Of a stretch of 64,000 bases of DNA, positions 52,135 through 59,711 are shown piece after piece. The stretch comes from Aeoliella sp052161615 (lineage in GTDB: Bacteria > Planctomycetota > Planctomycetia > Pirellulales > Lacipirellulaceae), in contig NZ_CP197417.1 in the NCBI RefSeq assembly GCF_052161615.1, positions 930,001 through 994,000 of the forward strand, given 5' to 3'. Below the pieces are notes generated by a model. The model did no database searches. It worked only from the letters and a program-made list of their open reading frames with translations, and was not told where the DNA came from. Each line of letters starts with the position of its first letter. Positions within the stretch are counted from its first letter, which is position 1. The position numbers and the translations under genes are program-made.

Positions 52135-52689
52135 CTAGCGAAAAAAGCTAATACTGGCACCCCACACGTACGGCATGAGTCGCGCTGCCGGATCCCGGGA
52201 CGTAGAGAATTCGACGAGGAGAGGTCCACTGCACTTGCCCTCCAGCAGTGGATGTTGGGGGATGTGCTCCGACCAATTCGCGTCATATTCCACATGGCAT
52301 TTCCCCGCCCACAGCACCTGCCAAGGGCTATCGGTGACTCTCCCAGGGCCAATCTCGAATTGGTGGCGAGCGTTCTTGCCGCGCTCGTCAGGCTGAAGTA
52401 ATGCCAGCACCTCCTCCGTTGTCATTGCATTTCTCTCGCGCTCGAATCGACGCGCGTCGTAAAGTGGTTGCAGTCGCCAGGCCAGCAAGCAACTGAGAGC
52501 TAGCGTCAAAAGCAACATTCCGCCAATCGAGAATCGTCTTGGCAGCCAGTTCGTTAGCGGATGTAAATCCACGGAGGCGCTCCTTGTTAATTTAAGCACC
52601 GCCTCGACCAATCGCGCCCGCTTGCCCGACGCTTCAATCAGGCCGTAGCCCGTAGTGTTGAGGCCAGGATCGATGCGGAGGATTTTCAT
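52135..52689 (-). CDS. Chimeric protein: RuvC N-terminus fused to a membrane protein
   Basis: Residues 1-30 (MKILRIDPGLNTTGYGLIEA and on to RLVEA) are almost the same as the start of RuvC. The frame then runs into a membrane protein: RRFSIGGMLLLTLALSCLLA with WRLQPLYDARRFERERN, and VTDSPWQVLWAGKCHVEYD. This second part is similar to the next gene (52696-53124): FSIRGLLLLTLVLCCVLAYR, EIVDSPWQVIVTGKC. It therefore looks like a duplicated membrane-protein gene joined in frame to a duplicated ruvC 5' end. No nuclease activity is expected, as most of the fold is missing. The gene may be a non-functional relic, yet it is open throughout. Confidence 0.8.
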   Translation of the reverse strand: MKILRIDPGLNTTGYGLIEASGKRARLVEAVLKLTRSASVDLHPLTNWLPRRFSIGGMLLLTLALSCLLAWRLQPLYDARRFERERNAMTTEEVLALLQPDERGKNARHQFEIGPGRVTDSPWQVLWAGKCHVEYDANWSEHIPQHPLLEGKCSGPLLVEFSTSRDPAARLMPYVWGASISFFR

Positions 52690-52695
52690 AGGGGC

Positions 52696-53124
52696 TCAAA
52701 TAATCGTGATGGCCGTCAACTCGCGGCTTGTTTCGCGCAGTTCCAGTGTGGGGACATCGCGAGGAGTGAAGGTTGCTACCACGTCGTCGCTTCCGGAGGC
52801 CGAGAACTGACTCCATCGAACGTGAACGATGACGGTGCATTTTCCCGTCACGATCACTTGCCACGGGCTGTCAACGATCTCTGCGTGCCAAGTGCTGCGA
52901 TTGCCCTTGCATAACCACAACCGAACTTCGTCCTGCCTATCCGATGGCAGGCGAGCGACGACCGTATCGACGTTCGCCGATCTGGCGTCCGCCGCGAACT
53001 GGCGGGCTTCCAGTAGCGGCTGCAACCGGTAGGCAAGTACGCAGCAGAGAACCAACGTCAGCAAAAGCAGCCCACGGATCGAGAACCGAAAAGGTCGCCA
53101 TCGTCTTTTGGATGTGTCCGTCAT
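52696..53124 (-). CDS. Small single-span membrane protein (paralogue of the chimera)
   Basis: The 142-residue product has a basic N-terminus, one membrane segment (FSIRGLLLLTLVLCCVLAYR), QPLLEARQFAADA and an outer domain with STWHAEIVDSPWQVIVTGKC. The RFSIRGLLLLT start is typical of a planctomycete group of one-span proteins of unknown function. ATG at 53124 is chosen since it precedes the basic stretch. It is followed six bases later by the chimera. Confidence 0.7.
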   Translation of the reverse strand: MTDTSKRRWRPFRFSIRGLLLLTLVLCCVLAYRLQPLLEARQFAADARSANVDTVVARLPSDRQDEVRLWLCKGNRSTWHAEIVDSPWQVIVTGKCTVIVHVRWSQFSASGSDDVVATFTPRDVPTLELRETSRELTAITII

Positions 53125-53170
53125 CCTTGCTCCCTTCCGTAGTCCCGTTGTGATGTGCAGCCTAGCTCCG

Positions 53171-53194
53171 CCCGAATTCTTGCGAATCCGGCTA
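53171..53194. repeat. TAGCCGG hairpin unit (inverted)
   Basis: CCCGAATTCTTGCGAATCCG followed by GCTA is identical to the unit at 35139-35162. It lies between cysS and the small membrane gene. Confidence 0.7.
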
Positions 53195-53203
53195 CAAACA
53201 CAT

Positions 53204-54928
53204 CTACCCTCGCGTCCACTCGGTTCCGCCCGCGCGGTCTTCGAGCACCACGCCCAGGTCCTTGAGTCGATCGCGAATCGCGTCACCCGTCGCGAAGTCT
53301 TTGTTGGCACGGGACGACTGACGCAGTTCGATCAGCATCTTCATCACCCCTTCGAGCGAACCCTCGTTGCCGCCCGTCCACTCGGTGCCGCCGCCTCGGT
53401 CTTCGAGCGTGATCGCAGTAGGCACCAGGCCGTCGCGAATCGCGTCGGCCATCCCAAAATTCTTTGCCGTGCGGGCTTTCGCGCGTAGGTCGATCACCAG
53501 CTGCATCACCTGACCGAGCAACTCATCCGAGCCACCGGCGGAAGCCGGCGGTTCCAAAAACAACCCTAGCACGTTCGACAACTCTTTGATCGTCTCCATC
53601 AATAGCCCGAGCGTCGCGATGCTCGCGGCATCGCTCGCCCCGGCGCCTTCGAGCTGAGCGTCGTCGCAGTACTTGTTAGTCAGCTTGGCGAGTTCAAACA
53701 GCTCGCCAATCGCGCCACCGGTGTTGAAGTCGTCGTCCATCGAGGCAAGGAACTTTCGCTTGCACTCCGTCGCCGCGGCGAGCGCAGGGTTGTCCCCCAG
53801 GTCCATCGCCGGCGCGCCACGCCTGGTCGGTGCCGAGATCGAATAGAAGTCGGCACCCGTGATTCGCTTGTAACGCTTGATGAGACGATAGAACGACTCA
53901 AGCCCAATTGCCGCTTCTTCGATGGCGGGCTCGCTGAACAGCACGGTGCTGCGGTAGTGCGTGCGAAGCAGGAAGAACCGAATCCGTTCGCCACCTTGGC
54001 GGTCGATCAGCTTTTGAAGTCCACCTGCTCCCGCGCTGCGGCTCATCTTGCCACCCGCTTCGTCCGCAGGGGGGGCTTCGTTTGCGCCGCGATCGCTCTT
54101 GCCGCCGATCTTGCCGGCAGCGTTGTCCTTACGCAGCAATCCGTTGTGTGCCCAGTACTTCACCATCGGCTTGCCGTGGCAGCACTCGCTCTGGGCGATT
54201 TCGTTCTCATGGTGGGGAAACACGAGGTCGAGTCCGCCGCCGTGGATGTCGAACGTCTCGCCGAGAATCTTTTTGCTCATCGCCGAGCACTCGATGTGCC
54301 AGCCGGGGCGACCTTTGCCCCACGGACTGTCCCAACTCGGTTCGCCCGGTTTCGCCGATTTCCAGAGCGCGAAGTCGGCGGGGTTCTTCTTGCGATCCGC
54401 CGTGCCACCACCTTCGCCTTGCATCGCTTCGACCGAACGATTCGATAGCTTGCCGTACTCGCGATCCTTGCCAACGTCGAAATACACATCGCCTTCGGAG
54501 GCGTAGGCGAAGCCCTTGGCGACTAGCTCTTCGACAATCGAAATGATTTCGGGCATGCACTCGGTCGCGCGCGGGAACACGTCGATCTGATCGACGCCCA
54601 GCGATGCGAGGTTCTTCTGGTAGTCGGCGATGTTCTCTTCCGCCACCTCGAGCATCGTGATGCCGCGCTCGTTGGCTTTGTGAATCAGCTTGTCGTCGAC
54701 GTCGGTGATGTTCACGACCCAGGTCACGTCGTAACCGCAGTACACGAGATAGCGCTTGATGCAGTCGAAAATCACGGGCCCGACCATGTGACCAATGTGG
54801 GCCTCGGCGTAGACGGTGGGTCCGCAAAGGTAGATGCCCACCTTGCCCGGCTCGACGGTTTCGAAGGGCGACTTCTTCTTGGTGAGCGTGTTGTAAACCT
54901 GCAGCGTAGGATGGGCAGTCGTGGACAT
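53204..54928 (-). CDS. cysS: Cysteinyl-tRNA synthetase with duplicated C-terminal module
   Basis: This class I synthetase has IYLCGPTVYAEAHIGHMVG (zinc Cys and HIGH motif), WHIECSAMSKKILG and HHENEIAQSE (zinc ligands) and GGKMSRSAGA (KMSKS). It is 574 residues, longer than the usual 460-500. The extra length lies at the C-terminus: the segment ending AIRDGLVPTAITLEDRGGGT is repeated as AIRDRLKDLGVVLEDRAGGT, each preceded by a similar helix (DLRAKARTAKNFGMAD; ELRQSSRANKDFATGD) and followed by EWT-x-G. The enzyme call is firm; the second module is an odd feature. Confidence 0.95.
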   Translation of the reverse strand: MSTTAHPTLQVYNTLTKKKSPFETVEPGKVGIYLCGPTVYAEAHIGHMVGPVIFDCIKRYLVYCGYDVTWVVNITDVDDKLIHKANERGITMLEVAEENIADYQKNLASLGVDQIDVFPRATECMPEIISIVEELVAKGFAYASEGDVYFDVGKDREYGKLSNRSVEAMQGEGGGTADRKKNPADFALWKSAKPGEPSWDSPWGKGRPGWHIECSAMSKKILGETFDIHGGGLDLVFPHHENEIAQSECCHGKPMVKYWAHNGLLRKDNAAGKIGGKSDRGANEAPPADEAGGKMSRSAGAGGLQKLIDRQGGERIRFFLLRTHYRSTVLFSEPAIEEAAIGLESFYRLIKRYKRITGADFYSISAPTRRGAPAMDLGDNPALAAATECKRKFLASMDDDFNTGGAIGELFELAKLTNKYCDDAQLEGAGASDAASIATLGLLMETIKELSNVLGLFLEPPASAGGSDELLGQVMQLVIDLRAKARTAKNFGMADAIRDGLVPTAITLEDRGGGTEWTGGNEGSLEGVMKMLIELRQSSRANKDFATGDAIRDRLKDLGVVLEDRAGGTEWTRG

Positions 54929-55054
54929 AATTGCGAGCCGGGCCCGTAAGGGCCGGGGTGAGTAAACGAAGTAGTCAAGTTGAGAGCCGTCTAAGGTAAA
55001 GCCTCAGGCGGGTCGAGGAAAAGGGCAACACCCGGTTGCAAGTACGAAGTTCGG

Positions 55055-55543
55055 TTACTTCGAGGTCTTTTCGAGCAGCACGACGGCCCGGGCTTCGATC
55101 GCCTCGCACCGCCCCACGGGGCCGACTTCCTCGCCTGTTTTGGCCTTGATGCCAATCGACAGGGGGCTGACGCCGAGCATGCCAGCAATCGAGTGCCGCA
55201 TGGCGTCTTTGTAGGGACTTAGTTTCGGCACCTGAGCCGCGATCACGCAGTCGGCGTTCACCAGTTCGTAGCCGAGCTCCTGGACCTTCGCGTACGCCGC
55301 CTTCAAGAAATCGACCGACGCCCGGCCGCGGTTTTCCTCGACCGTGTTGGGGAACAGCGCGCCAATGTCGGGCAGGGCGAGCGCACCGAGCAGAGCATCC
55401 GTCAGAGCGTGTAGCAGCACGTCGGCGTCGCTATGCCCCGCCAGATGGTGGTCGTGCGGAATCTCGATTCCGCCGAGCACCAAGGGACCTCCCGCCGCCG
55501 TGCGGTGCGTGTCTTCGCCTAATCCTATGCGATGCTGACTGAT
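55055..55543 (-). CDS. ispF: 2-C-methyl-D-erythritol 2,4-cyclodiphosphate synthase, apparent AUC start
   Basis: IspF makes the cyclic diphosphate in the MEP isoprenoid pathway. HRIGLGEDTHRT supplies the metal ligands Asp and His, HLAGHSDADVLLHALTDALL the third ligand and active-site loop, and IGIKAKTGEEVGPVGR the C-terminal signature. The first ATG/GTG/TTG in frame (TTG at 55483) lies after the ligands, so translation must start earlier. The frame is open back only to the stop of the gene before; ATC at 55543 stands six bases after AGGAG and gives 162 residues, the normal length. The start is therefore probably AUC, unless the sequence has an error. Confidence 0.88.
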   Translation of the reverse strand: MSQHRIGLGEDTHRTAAGGPLVLGGIEIPHDHHLAGHSDADVLLHALTDALLGALALPDIGALFPNTVEENRGRASVDFLKAAYAKVQELGYELVNADCVIAAQVPKLSPYKDAMRHSIAGMLGVSPLSIGIKAKTGEEVGPVGRCEAIEARAVVLLEKTSK

Positions 55544-55546
55544 TCC

Positions 55547-56260
55547 TTACTCCTGCGTCTCCGACGCGGCTACCTCGACGGTGATGACGGTTGCTTCGAG
55601 CGAAGCTTCGTCCAGTTCCACCTCAATCTGCACTCCATTGTGGAGCGCCTGGACCACTTTGGCGATTCCCGCAGGACCTTCCATGATCTCGGCCTCGACT
55701 TCAGGCCGCGTTGCCAGCGGAGGGCAAAAGCCCAAGTGCAGCGTGGTTCGCCGAGCACCCGCTTCCATCTCGCCGCGAAGCGTGGCGTGCACGTACTCGC
55801 GGCCGCTGGCGTCGCGAACGCGGACCACGTGCTGAAGCACGACTTCGCCGTCCTCTTCGGGTTCGAGCTCTGGTTCGTCCTCGGGATCGAACGACTCCAA
55901 GTGCGGAGCGGGGATCGATTCCTTGCCCAAAGCGCCCTTCCCGTGACTGGGCGAGTTACGGCGGGCTGGGACGCTTGCGAGCAACAGCCCGGAACAACTC
56001 GCAGCCTGGAACCAAGGTCCAAAAATCTGCCAGGCGGCGGGGTTGCGGCTGATCGAAACCAGCAGCAGGAGCACCACCGCCGTGGCAAGGGTGGACGACA
56101 GGGCAAGTGACTGGAGGTCTGGGTAGCCTGCATGGAACGCAGCGACCCCCAAACCCATGCCACTCACCAGACCAAGCGCGATGGTCGCAACTGGAACCCG
56201 AACGGGCCTGAAGCGCGGCACCAGCGTTTGGCCAGCAGATTCTCGCTGGGCAACTTTCAT
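55547..56260 (-). CDS. Hypothetical protein with two membrane segments
   Basis: The product (237 residues from ATG at 56260; 270 from an alternative upstream start) has membrane segments IALGLVSGMGLGVAAF and STLATAVVLLLLVSI, an acidic linker (FDPEDEPELEPEEDGE) and a C-terminal domain with VVRVRDASGREYVHATLRGE and VEVELDEASLEATVITVEV-like strands. No named family is recognised. Its last codons and stop (GAG TAA) provide the ribosome binding site of ispF, so the two are coupled. The start choice is uncertain. Confidence 0.65.
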   Translation of the reverse strand: MKVAQRESAGQTLVPRFRPVRVPVATIALGLVSGMGLGVAAFHAGYPDLQSLALSSTLATAVVLLLLVSISRNPAAWQIFGPWFQAASCSGLLLASVPARRNSPSHGKGALGKESIPAPHLESFDPEDEPELEPEEDGEVVLQHVVRVRDASGREYVHATLRGEMEAGARRTTLHLGFCPPLATRPEVEAEIMEGPAGIAKVVQALHNGVQIEVELDEASLEATVITVEVAASETQE

Positions 56261-56432
56261 CAAGCAGGCAGCAGTATAAGGTACTCGAGCACGACGCCTA
56301 GCAATGGGCAGCGGCGTGCGGGCACGCCATGGTCGGCCTTTCGTACTCGATATGCTCACAATGTCGCAGGGCGAGGACTAGCTTTCAACCGTTTTCTGCC
56401 GATTCGGACAAAAAACAGCCCGCCCTGTTTCA

Positions 56433-57635
<1,203 letters not shown>

Positions 57636-57687
57636 GAGAAAATCTCCACTCAAAAGGTAAACATTGCCCTGAAACAGGTAGCACCAC

Positions 57688-57717
57688 AGTATAAGGATGG
57701 GGACGGGGTATTTACAA
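57688..57717 (-). promoter_or_regulatory. Candidate metK promoter
   Basis: The minus strand has TTGTAA (57712-57717) and TATACT (57688-57693) with 18 bases between, a good sigma-70-type match. It would give a leader of only about 45 bases before the GTG start, which leaves no room for a riboswitch. Confidence 0.5.
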
Positions 57718-58312
57718 GCATCGGAATCGCAAGGTTTTCAGGCAATCCAGCACCTTTTCAAGTAAGCTCCCAGGCGAGCGGGGCCCATAAGGGCCGTGGT
57801 CGCCCACGCCCCTGAGCAACCTCCCTCGCGCGCGAATAAAGTCCCACTTTGGCGACTTTTTCATTGGGTGCGACTTTACTCTTCGCAGGCATTCGGGCGG
57901 GCGTCAAAAAGTGTCGTGTTTTCTCGGATGAAGTCGTTGTTTGCTCGTGGGATGGAACGGAGTAATGTCGCAGGGGTAAACCGCAGGTGCGACTTTACTC
58001 GTTTCTTACCCCCTCCCCCAAGTCGTTGCGCAAATAGCGCTGTGATCGATGACGCATGAGTCGCAACGACGCCATCGGGGGAGGGCTGGGGTGGGGGCGG
58101 AGTTTGCGAGTGGGCGTTCCATTTCGCTGCTCACGCCAAGGCGCGTAGGCCGGGTCAAGCTCCGCGCCGACCCAGCGCTAAACGTGTAGAAGTTGTTAGC
58201 ACGCACCATGTCTTCTTGGGGTGTGTAGGTTAAATGTTTTCTCACGCCAAGGCGCAAAGACGCGAAGCGATTAGCTCCGAAAGAGCGCGATAACTCACCT
58301 ACTTGCGCACCG

Positions 58313-58403
58313 ATAGCGCGTCCCTTAGGGACTAGGGTTGGGGTTATGGAGGAGGCCCCAGGATTTTGTCCTGGGCTGTCGAAGCGCGCCACTTCGTGGC
58401 TAC
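58313..58403 (+). repeat. Triple small-hairpin repeat (family F), copy 2
   Basis: The order GCGTCCCTTAGGGAC, CCCCAGGATTTTGTCCTGGG and GCGCCACTTCGTGGC matches the reverse complement of 13761-13851, with stems kept and loops changed. Confidence 0.7.
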
Positions 58404-58508
58404 GGTGTGTTTGGCGAGTGGTTAGGGGGGAGGAGAAGGTTAAGCGTGAATCGCCGCAGGCTTGATCCGGCCAACGGCCGCTGTACGCCCCACGAGTGGG
58501 ACGAACAG

Positions 58509-58580
58509 GGTGTATTGTAGCAGATGTACACGCGTCTATCAAGGGGCAATGTGTACGTGTGGCCATTTTGTGGGAAATGT
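58509..58580 (+). repeat. 72-bp conserved element (family C), copy 2
   Basis: It aligns without gaps to the reverse complement of 13309-13380. The GTACAC...GTGTAC inverted half-sites and the CATTTTGTGGGAAAT block are kept, while the centre differs. Confidence 0.8.
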
Positions 58581-58642
58581 TTGGCGGGGCGCGAAAATCA
58601 GGTCGCGTAAGCTTCCAGCTTGCGATCGCCAGCGACGCAACT

Positions 58643-58733
58643 AGCCGCGGAGCGGCGACAGCGCATAGCCAGGGGCGCGAGCCTAGTTGGGGGTGCAACG
58701 CGTCATCGTAAGCCGCGGAGCGGCGGCAGCGAG
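58643..58733 (-). repeat. Three-hairpin repeat (family D), diverged copy
   Basis: Terminal AGCCGCGGAGCGGCGACAGC and AGCCGCGGAGCGGCGGCAGC stems are present on the plus strand, while the middle stem is degraded (CCAGGGGCGCGAGCCTAG). Confidence 0.55.
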
Positions 58734-58811
58734 GATCGCCACGGAGTATTCGTCGGAACCCGCCCGTGAGTTCGGCAGACATCAGGGCGCCGCAATCCCT
58801 AGGGTGCGTCC

Positions 58812-58902
58812 GCTGTCGCCCCTCCAGGGCTTTCGTGGTGCTGAGGGCACCGAGTCCTGTGGCTTGCGCCACAGGCTATGCGCCATCGCCGCTCGGCGGC
58901 TG
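58812..58902 (+). repeat. Three-hairpin repeat (family D), copy 2
   Basis: GCTGTCGCCCCTCCAGGGC, then the middle stem CCTGTGGCTTGCGCCACAGG (58856-58875), then ATCGCCGCTCGGCGGCTG. The middle stem differs from copy 1 in paired positions. Confidence 0.8.
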
Positions 58903-59038
58903 TAAACCGGGAAGTAGCAACGCAACTTGCGGCCGAGTGTCCGTGCCACCGGGTTTGCTTCGGGCCGCGGAGCGGCGGGGCATGCATTCCCACGCGGAGC
59001 GTGGGAACGAGGGTAGGAAGTGTGCTACACTACCGCTC

Positions 59039-59434
59039 ATGTTAATCAACTATCAATGTCCGCGGTGTGGTCGTACGGGGCAAGCGCTGGGGCATCTGGC
59101 CGGCAAGGGGATTCGATGCCCAGGATGCTCGGCATCAATCCGGCTTCCTGTAGGGACAAAGCCGGCGCCGATGTTTCCTACGCATCCCATCGCACCGCCA
59201 ACGGCCACGGCGATGGAAGATGCCCAGGAGGCGCCGGAGATCCACTTGCTCGTAGAGGCGGCCAGAGAGTGGATGGAGCTGCAGGGCGAGATGTTCACCG
59301 AGATGCAACGTCAGGGCCAGCAGTTGGAGCAAATCTCCAAGAACGTCGGGTGCATCTACATCATGGTGGCGATCTGGTTCACGGTGTGGGTGCTTTGGTT
59401 GCTAGCATCGATCTTCGCCGTGCTCGGTTCCTAG
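59039..59434 (+). CDS. Zinc-ribbon, single-span membrane protein
   Basis: The 131-residue product begins with a zinc ribbon (YQCPRCGRTGQALGHLAGKG followed by RCPGC), the Cys-x2-Cys pairs typical of planctomycete membrane proteins, then a Pro-rich linker, a possible short coiled coil (EMFTEMQRQGQQLEQISKNV) and a C-terminal membrane helix (WFTVWVLWLLASIFAVLG). Function unknown. ATG at 59039 is used, since the frame upstream runs through repeat sequence. Confidence 0.7.
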   Translation: MLINYQCPRCGRTGQALGHLAGKGIRCPGCSASIRLPVGTKPAPMFPTHPIAPPTATAMEDAQEAPEIHLLVEAAREWMELQGEMFTEMQRQGQQLEQISKNVGCIYIMVAIWFTVWVLWLLASIFAVLGS

Positions 59435-59505
59435 CCGTCGCTGGAGGGGGGAGTGATAATGCTGGAACACCGCGTTGCAGGCATGTTGCTCAAAAGGGGG
59501 TCGCC

Positions 59506-59706
59506 ATGATTGTGATCAGCCGTTCCATCGGGGAATCCATTCGCCTGGGAGAGCATGCACTTGTTCGTGTGGAACAAGTGATGGGCGACCGAGTGGTGTT
59601 GGCGATCGAAGCTGGCCCCAAGGACTCGGTTCAGCGTGGGGAGGTGCTCTATGGATTTCCGCGACTCGACGAAGAGGCGGAAACGATGGAGCGAGACTCT
59701 CGTTAG
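59506..59706 (+). CDS. csrA: CsrA-family RNA-binding regulator
   Basis: CsrA binds GGA motifs in mRNA leaders and changes translation or stability. The 66-residue product starts MIVISRSIGESIRLGEHALV and has DRVVLAIEAGPKDSVQRGEV, the beta strands of the dimer, matching CsrA in order. The usual R-A-P-K-x-V reads EAGPKDSV, a small departure. GGGG precedes the ATG by six bases. The start of the upstream zinc-ribbon gene may share a transcript. Confidence 0.85.
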   Translation: MIVISRSIGESIRLGEHALVRVEQVMGDRVVLAIEAGPKDSVQRGEVLYGFPRLDEEAETMERDSR

Positions 59707-59711
59707 CCAGT

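Larger units (their letters stand above)
57718..59038. other. Gene-free block with repeats
   Basis: No gene is seen. Bases 57730-58300 show nothing recognisable apart from short repeated words shared with 13.7-14.0 kb. From 58313 on the block holds families F, C and D (58313-58403, 58509-58580, 58643-58733, 58812-58902). Open frames here follow repeat sequence. Confidence 0.55.

Noticed and set aside
57636..57770. SAM riboswitch before metK
   Set aside because: The region was checked on the minus strand; a good promoter lies only about 45 bases before the start, and no SAM-I-like core with its four-way junction or terminator was seen.
58006..58872. Minus-strand open frame of 288 codons
   Set aside because: It runs through families F, C and part of D; the translation reflects repeat DNA and has no recognisable domain.
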